64,000 nucleotides of DNA from Geobacteraceae bacterium. Lineage in GTDB: Bacteria; Desulfobacterota; Desulfuromonadia; Geobacterales; Pseudopelobacteraceae. The translations under genes and the position numbers were made by a program. The notes under the pieces were generated by a model that searched no databases, was not told where the DNA came from, and worked only from the letters and a program-made list of their open reading frames with translations. The stretch covers positions 248,001-312,000 of the forward strand of contig JADKKR010000005.1 in assembly GCA_016720395.1 (NCBI GenBank), written 5' to 3'. Of this stretch, positions 17,425-26,492 are shown one piece after another. Position 1 is the first letter of the stretch; each line of letters begins with the position of its first letter.

Positions 17425-18957
17425 ATGTTTACTACAGATAGGTATTGCAGGGCCTTCATATCGCTGCCTGCTTTGTTCATCATGTGTGCGGTGCTGCCGG
17501 TACATGCCGCAATGGATCCACGTTTTGAGCTTGACCCTCAGGCATTGGGTGTTTCCGCTGCATCAAAGCAGCCTGCGAAGCTCGACATGCACAGCAAGAA
17601 ACGCCGTACGCCCAGGTCTTTGAGAGGCGGTGCGGAGGAAGGTTTTGTCCATACCATCAAGCCGGGGGACAACCTGTTCAAGATTCTCATGCGGGATTAT
17701 GGGCTCAGCAACCGTGAGGCAGAGAGCTTCATAGACGTGATCTGTCGTGAAAACAATATTGTTGATATCAGGCATCTCAAAATCGGCCAAAAGATATCTA
17801 TCCCACCCCTGACCACTAGAAGGGCTGCCTCGGACAAGAGAGCCCAGACACCGCTTTCAGCTGCCACCGCACCATTGAAAGGCGCCCAGAGATTCAGGCT
17901 GGACTCCCCGGATGCCGCTCTTTCCGAACTGGAAGCCAGCGTCCAGATCCGGCAGACCTGGGACAAGCTGCTCCCGCCACCTAAAGGCGGTTTGGCGCCG
18001 ATCGATTTTCAATCACCCACATTTTCTCTGACTATTGATCCGCAACGCTATCCGGTCTTTACAGCGATGGAGAATCGCAGAATCCTGGTTGACAGGAACG
18101 CTTCCCTCCCCCCGCTGGTGAAGGCCCTGATTACGGAAAAGGACCCTTCTGTCCACATCGTTTCCGAATCTCCCGTCAACGGGAAACGCTTCCTGTCAGC
18201 AATGCTGGAATCTGCCGGATTCTATTCCGTCGAGGAAAACTTCAGCATGGATTTCGGCACAGACCCTAAGTTGACGATACAGTCAGATTTTAAGATAGAG
18301 AAGACGCCTGAAAGTCTTATCAAACAGGATCTTGTGCTGATGAATGCAGGTCAGATACCTTTACCGGGAACCATCAACGAGTTTTTGAAGAAGGAAGGAT
18401 TTACGGTATATGAGCCCTTTGCGTCTCAAACGCCGGTTGTAGCAGTTGCCACCGGTCAGGTTCATCAGATAATTTCCAGAAAACAGACCGACATCGTCGA
18501 TGCTCTACTCTCATCGATCTCCATTGTCCCGGATAAGGATCGTCGACTGGATGTGTTTGCGGCGGATAATAATGGCATTTCTCTTTCAGTCAAAGCTGAG
18601 CGTTATTTCGAGCGGGGTGGACAGCACTATATCGTAACCAGCTTTGATGGCGATCCGGTCACCTATACTCTCTACCGTCTCCTGGAAACCAAAGGATATC
18701 AGGTTGCGATTCTTGAGGCCGGTGACGATTTTCAAACGGTGTCCGAGAAGATGCTGACACGTTTGCGTATACCGGCTGCCTTTGCCCGGCACAAGCTGAA
18801 TCCGGACACGGGGGGTAATTATTCACTTCACATGACGGGCTTCAAGCTTGAGAACCCTGATTATCCTGTTTCCGGTGTTTTCCTGACAAATCTTGGGTTG
18901 GATCGTGTAATTCGTGATCTTCTCAAGGATAATGGTTACAGTATCATCACCAAGTGA
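17425..18957 (+). CDS. Secreted LysM-domain protein of unknown function
   Basis: 510 residues. An N-terminal signal peptide (LPALFIMCAVLPVHA|A) is followed by a LysM domain at ~73-131 (HTIKPGDNLFKIL through LKIGQKISIPP), which binds peptidoglycan. The remaining ~380 residues have no motif I recognise; they resemble a divergent substrate-binding or carbohydrate-linked domain but this is uncertain. It probably shares a transcript with the upstream receiver-like gene, and a good terminator follows. A cell-wall location is well supported; the biochemical role is not. Confidence 0.72.
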   Translation: MFTTDRYCRAFISLPALFIMCAVLPVHAAMDPRFELDPQALGVSAASKQPAKLDMHSKKRRTPRSLRGGAEEGFVHTIKPGDNLFKILMRDYGLSNREAESFIDVICRENNIVDIRHLKIGQKISIPPLTTRRAASDKRAQTPLSAATAPLKGAQRFRLDSPDAALSELEASVQIRQTWDKLLPPPKGGLAPIDFQSPTFSLTIDPQRYPVFTAMENRRILVDRNASLPPLVKALITEKDPSVHIVSESPVNGKRFLSAMLESAGFYSVEENFSMDFGTDPKLTIQSDFKIEKTPESLIKQDLVLMNAGQIPLPGTINEFLKKEGFTVYEPFASQTPVVAVATGQVHQIISRKQTDIVDALLSSISIVPDKDRRLDVFAADNNGISLSVKAERYFERGGQHYIVTSFDGDPVTYTLYRLLETKGYQVAILEAGDDFQTVSEKMLTRLRIPAAFARHKLNPDTGGNYSLHMTGFKLENPDYPVSGVFLTNLGLDRVIRDLLKDNGYSIITK

Positions 18958-18987
18958 ACAATTTCAATTTTATCGGATTTCTGCTAT

Positions 18988-19021
18988 AAACGCTCGTGCT
19001 CAATCGTACGGGCGTTTTTTC
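18988..19021 (+). terminator. Intrinsic terminator after the LysM gene
   Basis: AAACGCTCGT (18988-18997) pairs with ACGGGCGTTT (19008-19017) with one G-T pair; a T run (19015-19021) follows. It ends the transcript before the ATPase gene. Confidence 0.75.
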
Positions 19022-19056
19022 AATCTGCAAATACATGCACACGGAGCTGCTGACGC

Positions 19057-20994
19057 ATGAGTGTTAAAAAAGTTGGTGAGCTGTTAATAGAGCAGCAGTT
19101 GATCTCCCTGGAGCATTTGCAGGAGGCACTTGACTTGCAGAAGGTTTTTCCCGATCTTCCGATAGGTCAATTGCTCTGTAAGCTCGGTTTTGTCAAGGAA
19201 AGTGACCTCAGTTTTGTCCTGGATCAGAAAAACAAGCGCCGCAAGCTGACGGATATTCTCCTGAAGGGGGTTCTGATAAACCAGCAGAAGCTTTCCCATG
19301 CACGGGAAGTCAGCAAGCAGAACAACATACCCCTCGAAAAAGCCCTTCTCAAGCTTCGCTATGTCGACGAGGAACAGATGGCCCAAGCCGTTGCCAGTCA
19401 GTTTGATATGCCGTACGTGTCGATCAAGAACTTTGACATCGATATGTCACTGTCGAACTATATCAGTGCTGTCTATGCACAAAAACAACGGATTGTCCCG
19501 ATCTCAAAAATCGGCAACACACTCACGCTGGCAATGGCTGAACCTCTCAGCAAACATGTCATCAGGGAACTGGAAGACAGCATCCGACTCAGGATTATTC
19601 CGGCCATTGCCACGGAAACCAGCATTTACTCTGCGCTCCGGCGGCTCTATCACATTGATATTGCCGTCGATGCCGTCTCTGCAAGTGATGAGGTCAACCT
19701 GGATATCGTACCGGACAGCATCGACAAGCTGCTCAGCCGGACGTCTGCCAACGAAGAGCCCGACGTTGAGGAAGAGACCAAGAAGGTAACTGAAAAGGAC
19801 AGTGTCATTGTCAAGCTGGTCAATAAAATTGTTTATGATGCCTATATGAGCAAAGCATCCGATATTCATATAGAGCCGTATCCCGGAAAGAAGGATGTAG
19901 TCGTCCGTACACGAATTGACGGACAGTGCTCCATCTATCAGAAAATCCCTTATAAATACAAGTTTGCCATACCATCCCGAATAAAAATCATGGCGGACCT
20001 GGATATCGCCGAACGTCGCAAACCACAGGACGGTAAGATCAATTTCAAGAAGTTCGGGCCTCTGGACATTGAGTTACGTGTTGCCACCATGCCGACGGTG
20101 GGTGGCCTTGAGGATGTGGTCATCCGTGTGCTCACAAGCGGTGACCCGCTGTCATTCGATCAATTGGGACTATCTGTCCGGAATATGAAGATATTTGAAG
20201 AAGCCCTCAAAAGCCCGCATGGTCTTATTCTGGTGGTCGGCCCGACCGGGTCGGGCAAGACAACGACCCTTCATTCCGGACTGGCGATCATCAACGAAAG
20301 CAATCGTAAAATCTGGACCGCAGAGGACCCGGTTGAGATTACCCAGGCCGGGTTGCGTCAGGTCCAGATCAATCCGCGTATCGGTTTTACCTTTGCCGCC
20401 GCCCTGCGGTCATTCCTCAGGCTTGACCCGGATGTGATCATGGTGGGCGAGATGCGTGACGAAGAGACAGCCAGCACAGCTGTTGAGGCCTCATTGACCG
20501 GTCACCTGGTATTTTCAACCTTACATACCAACTCGGCTCCCGAGACGGTTACCCGCCTTCTGGAAATGGGACTTGATCCCTACAGTTTTTCTGACTCGCT
20601 GTTGTGTGTTCTTGCCCAGCGGCTGGTGCGACGCCTCTGTGACGAATGTAAAGAGAGTTCACACGCTGGAGACGCTGAGATTGACGAGCTGATCGAGGAG
20701 TACGGTCAAGCTGATTTCGCCATTACGGGAATCTCCAGGAGCGACATAACCATCTCTAAGCCTGTCGGCTGTGACCGCTGTGGTCATTCAGGGTACCGTG
20801 GCAGGCTGGGTGTTTTCGAGATTCTGGAGTGTACCACCAAACTCAGAGGTCTTATCAAGCGCAGGGCCGACACGGACAGTGTCCGCGAACAGGCGATGCT
20901 CGATGGCATGACCACACTCAAACAGGATGGTATCCTGAAGGTATTCAAGGGACTGACGGATATACACGAAGTGCGGAGAGTGTGCATCAAGTAA
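19057..20994 (+). CDS. GspE/PilB-family secretion ATPase with MshEN-like N-terminus
   Basis: 645 residues. The N-terminal ~190 residues contain two MshEN/GspE-N-like repeats (GELLIEQQLISLEHLQEAL and a second from ~68), a module that binds cyclic di-GMP in MshE. The ATPase domain has Walker A GPTGSGKTTT (~394-403), an Asp-box/Walker B region LRLDPDVIMVGEMRDEET (~462-479), the HTN-containing motif TLHTNSAPET, and a zinc tetracysteine site (CDEC ~528, CDRC ~570). It powers assembly of pili or a type II-like system. No pilT, pilC or gsp genes are adjacent, so it is a stand-alone ATPase or a second PilB. A terminator follows. Confidence 0.85.
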   Translation: MSVKKVGELLIEQQLISLEHLQEALDLQKVFPDLPIGQLLCKLGFVKESDLSFVLDQKNKRRKLTDILLKGVLINQQKLSHAREVSKQNNIPLEKALLKLRYVDEEQMAQAVASQFDMPYVSIKNFDIDMSLSNYISAVYAQKQRIVPISKIGNTLTLAMAEPLSKHVIRELEDSIRLRIIPAIATETSIYSALRRLYHIDIAVDAVSASDEVNLDIVPDSIDKLLSRTSANEEPDVEEETKKVTEKDSVIVKLVNKIVYDAYMSKASDIHIEPYPGKKDVVVRTRIDGQCSIYQKIPYKYKFAIPSRIKIMADLDIAERRKPQDGKINFKKFGPLDIELRVATMPTVGGLEDVVIRVLTSGDPLSFDQLGLSVRNMKIFEEALKSPHGLILVVGPTGSGKTTTLHSGLAIINESNRKIWTAEDPVEITQAGLRQVQINPRIGFTFAAALRSFLRLDPDVIMVGEMRDEETASTAVEASLTGHLVFSTLHTNSAPETVTRLLEMGLDPYSFSDSLLCVLAQRLVRRLCDECKESSHAGDAEIDELIEEYGQADFAITGISRSDITISKPVGCDRCGHSGYRGRLGVFEILECTTKLRGLIKRRADTDSVREQAMLDGMTTLKQDGILKVFKGLTDIHEVRRVCIK

Positions 20995-21064
20995 CGTACT
21001 GCCATAAAAATGCTTGCATTCAACAGGTTGCCATGCTACAAAACATAAAATTTTTGTTCACATT

Positions 21065-21098
21065 AAAAGTGAGCTCTCAAGGCTCACTTTTTTGTTTT
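21065..21098 (+). terminator. Intrinsic terminator between ATPase gene and rimP
   Basis: AAAAGTGAGC (21065-21074) pairs perfectly with GCTCACTTTT (21082-21091), loop TCTCAAG, followed by a T-rich tail. It separates the ATPase from the rimP-nusA operon, whose first start codon lies only 12 nt further on, so it may also act as an attenuator for that operon. Confidence 0.75.
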
Positions 21099-21109
21099 TG
21101 AGAGACCGT

Positions 21110-21595
21110 ATGGCGAAGAATAAAGGTGATGTTTGCGAACAGGTTACTGGCATTGTCCAGCCTATTCTCGATTCGATGCAGCTTGAACTGGTTGACATCG
21201 AGTTTGGCCGGGTTGGAAGGGATGCGGTGCTGCGTCTCTTTATAGACAAGGATGGCGGTGTTATGCTGGATGACTGTGCCGATGTAAGTCGCGAGCTTTC
21301 GGCCATACTTGATGTGGAAGAGGTCATAACGGTAAACTATTCCCTGGAAGTCTCGTCGCCGGGCCTTGATCGGCCGTTGAAGAAAATACAGGATTACGAA
21401 CGCTACACGGGACGTCTGGTAAAGATCCGGACCTATGAACCGTTTCTTGATGATGCCGGCAATAAACGCAAGACGTTTCTCGGGACTCTTGAAGGTCTTG
21501 TGGATGGCGCTGTCAAGATAACACTGAAAGAAGGGCAGACGGCATCCATACCTTTGGAGCGCGTTGCCAAGGCAAATCTGGAATTCGAATTTTGA
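21110..21595 (+). CDS. rimP: Ribosome maturation factor RimP
   Basis: 161 residues from ATG 21110; upstream in-frame codons run through the terminator and were rejected. Family strings: LVDIEFGRVGRDAVLRLFID (~26-45), VSRELSAILDVEE, and the signature SLEVSSPGLDRPLKK (~83-97). RimP is needed for 30S subunit maturation. It heads the conserved rimP-nusA-infB operon seen in most bacteria; nusA follows after 35 nt. Confidence 0.95.
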   Translation: MAKNKGDVCEQVTGIVQPILDSMQLELVDIEFGRVGRDAVLRLFIDKDGGVMLDDCADVSRELSAILDVEEVITVNYSLEVSSPGLDRPLKKIQDYERYTGRLVKIRTYEPFLDDAGNKRKTFLGTLEGLVDGAVKITLKEGQTASIPLERVAKANLEFEF

Positions 21596-21630
21596 TCTGA
21601 TTTCATTTACGTCAGCAAGGAGAAGCAACC

Positions 21631-22818
21631 GTGGAAACCACCATCAGCATCAAGCATGCCATAGAACAGATTGTAAAAGAAAAGGGTATTGACCGGGGTG
21701 TGGTTATCGAGGCCATGGAACAGGCTGTACTTACCGCAGCCAACAAGAAATACCGTAATACCCGTGATCTCGAGGCTAGATACAATCCGGATTCCGGAGA
21801 GGTAGAGCTGTTCGAATTTGTGACGGTCGTAGAAGAGGTCCAGGATTCGTACAAGGAGATTGACCTTGAGGAAGCCCGCGAGATCGACCCGGAAGTCGAG
21901 GTGGGCGATTCTTTGGGGGAAAAGCTTGATGCCAGTGGTTTTACGCGCATTGCCGCACAGACTGCCAAGCAGGTGATTATCCAGAAGGTGCGTGAAGCCG
22001 AGCGCGAGACAATCTTTAACGAGTACAGTGACCGTCAGTGGGAGATCATCACCGGCATGGTGCGTCGTTTTGAAAAAGGTGAACTGCTGGTCGATCTTGG
22101 TCGTGCTGAAGCGGTGCTTCCTTCCAAAGAACAGATGCCACGCGAGGTCTACCGGCCCGGCGACCGGATCCGGGCCATCATCACCGAGATTCGCATGACC
22201 ACCAAGGGCCCGCAGATCATACTGTCGCGCACACATCCCAGCATGCTGGCCAAATTGTTTGAAGCCGAAGTCCCCGAGATCGCGGAGGGCATTGTAGAGA
22301 TCAATGCTGTTGTGCGGGATCCGGGAAGTCGCGCCAAAGTGGCGGTGTCCTCCAATGATCGAGACATCGATCCGGTCGGCGCCTGTGTCGGCATGCGTGG
22401 AGCGCGTGTCCAGAATGTCGTCTCCGAACTGCGCGGCGAAAAGATTGACATCATTCCGTGGTCAGAGGATATTGCCCGTTTTGCCTGCAATGCACTATCG
22501 CCGGCTCAGGTCTCCAAGGTGTTTGTGGATGAGGACAACCGCACGCTGGAAATTATTGTCGCTGACGACCAGTTGTCACTTGCTATCGGCAAGCGTGGGC
22601 AGAATGTCAGTCTGGCGGCTCGCCTGACGGGTTGTCGTATCGATATAAAGAGTGAGTCCAGGGTAGCCGACGAAGCTGAAGTTCAGGAATTCGCCTCCTT
22701 TGACGGGACCAATGTGGCCGAGGAAGATGCTGACGTGGATGCGGAAGCTACGGTGGCGGATCCTGAGGTATCTGAAGCCGTTGCCGATGAGGCACCTGCT
22801 GAAAAACAGGCCGAGTAG
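21631..22818 (+). CDS. nusA: Transcription termination/antitermination factor NusA
   Basis: 395 residues with a GTG start and AAGGAGAAG seven to ten bases before it. Order: N-terminal RNA-polymerase-binding domain (~1-125), S1 domain (~135-200; GELLVDLGRAEAVLP), KH1 and KH2 (~200-345; VGACVGMRGARVQNV and LAIGKRGQNVSLAARLTG). A ~50-residue acidic tail follows. It lacks the two acidic repeats of E. coli NusA (495 residues), which is common outside gammaproteobacteria. Confidence 0.96.
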   Translation: METTISIKHAIEQIVKEKGIDRGVVIEAMEQAVLTAANKKYRNTRDLEARYNPDSGEVELFEFVTVVEEVQDSYKEIDLEEAREIDPEVEVGDSLGEKLDASGFTRIAAQTAKQVIIQKVREAERETIFNEYSDRQWEIITGMVRRFEKGELLVDLGRAEAVLPSKEQMPREVYRPGDRIRAIITEIRMTTKGPQIILSRTHPSMLAKLFEAEVPEIAEGIVEINAVVRDPGSRAKVAVSSNDRDIDPVGACVGMRGARVQNVVSELRGEKIDIIPWSEDIARFACNALSPAQVSKVFVDEDNRTLEIIVADDQLSLAIGKRGQNVSLAARLTGCRIDIKSESRVADEAEVQEFASFDGTNVAEEDADVDAEATVADPEVSEAVADEAPAEKQAE

Positions 22819-22826
22819 ACTAACGT

Positions 22827-23438
22827 ATGGTCCGGCAGAAACAGCTGGAAAAACCGCAGCGCAGTTGCCTGGGATGTCGCCTTACCCGCGACAGGGATGC
22901 ATTGATCAGGTTTGTGCTTTCACCTCAGGGAGAACTTGTACCTGACATCGAGGCGAAACTGCCGGGCAGAGGGGCATACACCTGTATCAGCGAGCCATGC
23001 CTGAAGGCGGCTCTCAAACAGCGTCAGTTCAGCAGGGCATTCAAGCAGGAAGTGGTGACCGCTGCACCGGATGAGATGGCTGGGCAGGTTGTTGGAATTA
23101 TGCAGAGACGGATCCTGGGTTATATCGGACTGGCCAACAGAGCTGGTCAGGTGATCTCGGGAGGTTCTCTGGTAAGCGATGCCATCAGGGGTGGCAGCAA
23201 GCCCGGTTTGATCCTGGTTGCCACGGATGTGTCCGAAAGCATCGGTGAAAAGATCGAACTGCTTGCCGGCGTCAACCGTATAGTGTGCTTTCGCATCATG
23301 AAAAAAGAAGACTTTGGTGCCATTCTCGGCAAGGCGCCCCGTAGCGCGGTCGCCATACGGGTCGGTGGATTTGTGGCACAGCTGGCGCATGAAATTGAAC
23401 GATACAGAAACTTCCTGGGGGAGGTGCGGAGCCTATGA
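22827..23438 (+). CDS. YlxR (DUF448) domain fused to an L7Ae-like domain
   Basis: 203 residues. Residues ~10-85 form the YlxR domain: RSCLGCRLTRDRDALIRFV and the GRGAYTCISEPCLKAAL string. Residues ~100-185 form an L7Ae/L30e/YlxQ-like RNA-binding domain (ILGYIGLANRAGQVISGG, then LILVATDVSES). In Bacillus these are two neighbouring genes, ylxR and ylxQ, between nusA and infB; here they are one protein in the same position. The stop overlaps the infB start (ATGA). Confidence 0.88.
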   Translation: MVRQKQLEKPQRSCLGCRLTRDRDALIRFVLSPQGELVPDIEAKLPGRGAYTCISEPCLKAALKQRQFSRAFKQEVVTAAPDEMAGQVVGIMQRRILGYIGLANRAGQVISGGSLVSDAIRGGSKPGLILVATDVSESIGEKIELLAGVNRIVCFRIMKKEDFGAILGKAPRSAVAIRVGGFVAQLAHEIERYRNFLGEVRSL

Positions 23439-26101
23439 GTAAAATCAGTGTGAGCAGTCTGGCGGAAAAATTGGGAATAGAGGCTAAGGAGGTTATCTCC
23501 AGGCTGAAAGATATCGGAGTTGAGGCCAAAACTGCTACCTCGAAGGTTGATGAGGATGTCATCAGCAAGCTGGAGGCTCCCAAATCAATAGGGAGCGGTG
23601 CCGATGAGGTCAGGGTGACAACCACCATTATCCGTCGTCGTGCCAAGGTTGCCCCGGTTGAATCAGCCGAGCCGGTTGCAGAGGCTCCCGTTTCACTGGA
23701 GACTCCAAAGGCAAAAAAATCTGATGTCGCTGAAATGCCGGGCACCTCGGAAGAGAAGCCCGCTGAGGTCGTCAGCAAAGTCGATGCCGAGACAGAGCAC
23801 GTACCTGTCGAGAAGCCCGTGCTGCCTGCAGAACCGAACAAGCCCGGTCCCAACCAGGCCCGTATTCTTGGCAGAATGGAAATTCCCGGAGTGACAAACC
23901 GCCCGACCCGGGTGGTTTCGAAGGATGCCCCCGCAGCACAGACGCAGCGTCCAGCGACAGCTCGACCGGCTTCTGCGCCACGTCCCGGTGAAACCCGCCC
24001 ATCGGCGGCCCGCCCCGGTGATACGCCCCAGAGGAGACCTGCTCCGGCAGGCGGCGCCCCTGAACCGGATCGCTCACGCATGAAGCAGGTCCAGTTGACA
24101 CCTGTTCCCGCGGTAGGCGACAGCCGACGTCCCAGCGGCAAAAAAGACGGACCGACCTTTGGACCTGATGCCGGAAAGGGAGGCAAGAAGGGCCCTGTTC
24201 CTGCCAAAAAGAAAGAACAGCCCAGAAAACAGGAAATTCTCGAAAAACGTGAACGTGTTTTTGATCCGGTGTACAAAGGATCCAAAAAACGCGGCAAAGA
24301 GCGTACCTCGACGGCAACCCGGACGACTGAAATCACTATTCCCAAGGCTATCAAGCGTATCATCAAGATCTCTGAAACCATCAGTGTCGGTGAGCTGGCT
24401 AAGCGAATGGGCATCAAAGCCAATGACCTGATCAAGTCACTCATGAAGATGGGCATGATGGTTACTATCAATCATCCGCTCGATTTTGATACTGCTGTTA
24501 TCCTGGCTGCCGAGTACAGCTACGAGGTCGAAAACGTAGCCGTTGATCTGGACGAAATCCTGGAGTCGGCTCCTGACGCCCCTGAAACGCTGGAGAAACG
24601 TCCTCCGGTCGTTACTATCATGGGACATGTCGATCATGGCAAGACATCGCTTCTGGATGCCATCCGTGAGGCTAATGTAATCGCCGGTGAGGCCGGCGGT
24701 ATTACGCAGCATATCGGCGCTTATGATGTGGAGCTGAACGGCCGCAAGATCACCTTCCTTGACACGCCGGGTCATGAAGCTTTTACCGCGATGCGTGCCC
24801 GCGGGGCCAAAGTGACTGATATCGTTATTCTGGTCGTGGCTGCCGATGACGGCGTCATGCCCCAGACACGCGAGGCGATCAATCACTCCAAGGCTGCTGA
24901 AGTTCCTATCATCGTGGCCGTCAATAAGATCGACAAGCCGGACGCCCGTCCGGAAAATGTAAAGAGAGAGCTGATGGAGTTCGGCCTTGTCTCTTCTGAA
25001 TGGGGTGGCGACGCAACTATGGTGGAAGTGTCTGCCAAGAAGCGCACCAATCTTGAAGAACTGCTTGAAATGATTCTGCTGCAGGCTGACGTGATGGATT
25101 TAAAGGCGAACCCCAATAAACAGGCCAAAGGAACGGTTGTAGAAGCTAAACTGGATAAGGGCCGTGGCCCGGTCGCTACCGTCCTGGTTCAGGAAGGTAC
25201 CCTGAGAAACGGCGATTACTGTGTGGTCGGTGTCCATTCCGGCCGCGTCCGTGCTATGCAGAACGATCGAGGTGAAAAAGTTCTTGAAGCCGGGCCGTCG
25301 ATGCCGGTGGAACTTGTGGGTCTCTCCGGCGTTCCGGATGCAGGGGATGTCTTTGTTGCCATGAAAGACGAGAAGCAGGCCAAAGAGATCGCAACCCTGC
25401 GACAGATCAAGCATCGTGAGATTGAGCTGGCCAAACATACCAAGCTGTCGCTTGAGGATCTCTACAAGAAGATCCAGAGCGGTGAAGTCAAAGACCTCAA
25501 CGTTATCGTCAAGGGTGATGTTCACGGTTCGATCGAGGCGGTGGGTGAATCGCTTCGCAAACTTTCCACCGATGCGGTCAGGCTTAATGTCCTGCATTCG
25601 GCAGTCGGAGCGGTTACGGAGACCGATGTCAATCTGGCAGCAGCTTCCAATGCCATCATTATCGGCTTCAACGTTCGCCCCGAAGTCAAAGCCCAGGGTT
25701 TGGCAGAGAAGGAAGGAGTCGATATACGCCTTTACAGCATTATCTACGATGCGGTCGAGGATGTGAAGAAGGCCATGGAAGGGTTGCTGGCACCGACACT
25801 GAAAGAAAAATTCCTGGGACGTGCCGAGATACGCGAAGTATTCTCGGTACCCAAAATCGGCAACGTTGCCGGTTCCTACATACTCGACGGCAAAATGTTG
25901 AGAAATGCCCAGATACGCCTCTTGCGAGACAATGTTGTGGTTCACGAAGGCAAACTCTCTTCGCTGCGTCGTATCAAGGATGATGTGAAAGAGGTCGCCA
26001 GCGGCTATGAATGCGGCATAGGAATCGAGAATTATAACGATATCAAAATCGGCGATATCATTGAGGCATTCGAAATAGAAAAATTCGCCACCAAGCTCTA
26101 G
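23435..26101 (+). CDS. infB: Translation initiation factor IF-2
   Basis: 888 residues. The start overlaps the ylxR stop and follows GGGGGAGGTG. The N-terminal IF2_N helix motif is at ~3-50; a long Pro/Ala/Lys/Arg-rich linker (~60-285) varies among species. A second IF2_N copy lies near 310-365. The GTPase domain has G1 GHVDHGKTS (~397), G3 DTPGHEAFT (~443) and G4 NKID (~497). The remaining C-terminal domains bind fMet-tRNA. It places initiator tRNA on the ribosome. Confidence 0.97.
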   Translation: MSKISVSSLAEKLGIEAKEVISRLKDIGVEAKTATSKVDEDVISKLEAPKSIGSGADEVRVTTTIIRRRAKVAPVESAEPVAEAPVSLETPKAKKSDVAEMPGTSEEKPAEVVSKVDAETEHVPVEKPVLPAEPNKPGPNQARILGRMEIPGVTNRPTRVVSKDAPAAQTQRPATARPASAPRPGETRPSAARPGDTPQRRPAPAGGAPEPDRSRMKQVQLTPVPAVGDSRRPSGKKDGPTFGPDAGKGGKKGPVPAKKKEQPRKQEILEKRERVFDPVYKGSKKRGKERTSTATRTTEITIPKAIKRIIKISETISVGELAKRMGIKANDLIKSLMKMGMMVTINHPLDFDTAVILAAEYSYEVENVAVDLDEILESAPDAPETLEKRPPVVTIMGHVDHGKTSLLDAIREANVIAGEAGGITQHIGAYDVELNGRKITFLDTPGHEAFTAMRARGAKVTDIVILVVAADDGVMPQTREAINHSKAAEVPIIVAVNKIDKPDARPENVKRELMEFGLVSSEWGGDATMVEVSAKKRTNLEELLEMILLQADVMDLKANPNKQAKGTVVEAKLDKGRGPVATVLVQEGTLRNGDYCVVGVHSGRVRAMQNDRGEKVLEAGPSMPVELVGLSGVPDAGDVFVAMKDEKQAKEIATLRQIKHREIELAKHTKLSLEDLYKKIQSGEVKDLNVIVKGDVHGSIEAVGESLRKLSTDAVRLNVLHSAVGAVTETDVNLAAASNAIIIGFNVRPEVKAQGLAEKEGVDIRLYSIIYDAVEDVKKAMEGLLAPTLKEKFLGRAEIREVFSVPKIGNVAGSYILDGKMLRNAQIRLLRDNVVVHEGKLSSLRRIKDDVKEVASGYECGIGIENYNDIKIGDIIEAFEIEKFATKL

Positions 26102-26120
26102 CAGTCCGGAATACTCTACT

Positions 26121-26492
26121 ATGAAGCATAAACGATGCGATAAAGTTGCCGAGACCATCCACGAAACGATTTCTTCCATCCTTTCGCGTGGTCTCAACGA
26201 CCCGCGAATCGGGTTTGTCACGATTATAGCTGTGGATGTCACTGTTGACCTGCGACTGGCGAAAGTATTCTTCACCGTTATCGGCGACGATCTTGCCAAG
26301 AAGAATAGTGAAGCCGGTCTCAATAGCGCCAAGGGATATATCCGGCGCGAATTGGGCAAGGTGCTTTCTCTGCGCTTACTGCCGGACATCGTCTTTACGT
26401 ACGATCATTCGCAGGAATATGGCAACCGGATCGATTCCATCCTCAGGGAGATAGACACAGAGCATGACGGAGACGATTCAGAAAATCGTTGA
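26121..26492 (+). CDS. rbfA: Ribosome-binding factor RbfA
   Basis: 123 residues, the usual size. KH-like fold with the family strings LNDPRIGFVTIIAVDVTVDLRLAKVFF (given in two parts: LNDPRIG and TVDLRLAKVFFTV) and LRLLPDIVFTYDHSQEYGNRID. It is a cold-shock 30S maturation factor. Its last 29 nt overlap the start of nrnA in another frame, suggesting coupled translation. Confidence 0.95.
   Translation: MKHKRCDKVAETIHETISSILSRGLNDPRIGFVTIIAVDVTVDLRLAKVFFTVIGDDLAKKNSEAGLNSAKGYIRRELGKVLSLRLLPDIVFTYDHSQEYGNRIDSILREIDTEHDGDDSENR

Noticed and set aside
25100..26389. 429-codon open frame opposite infB/rbfA
   Set aside because: Shadow of infB; no motif, and infB is clearly real.
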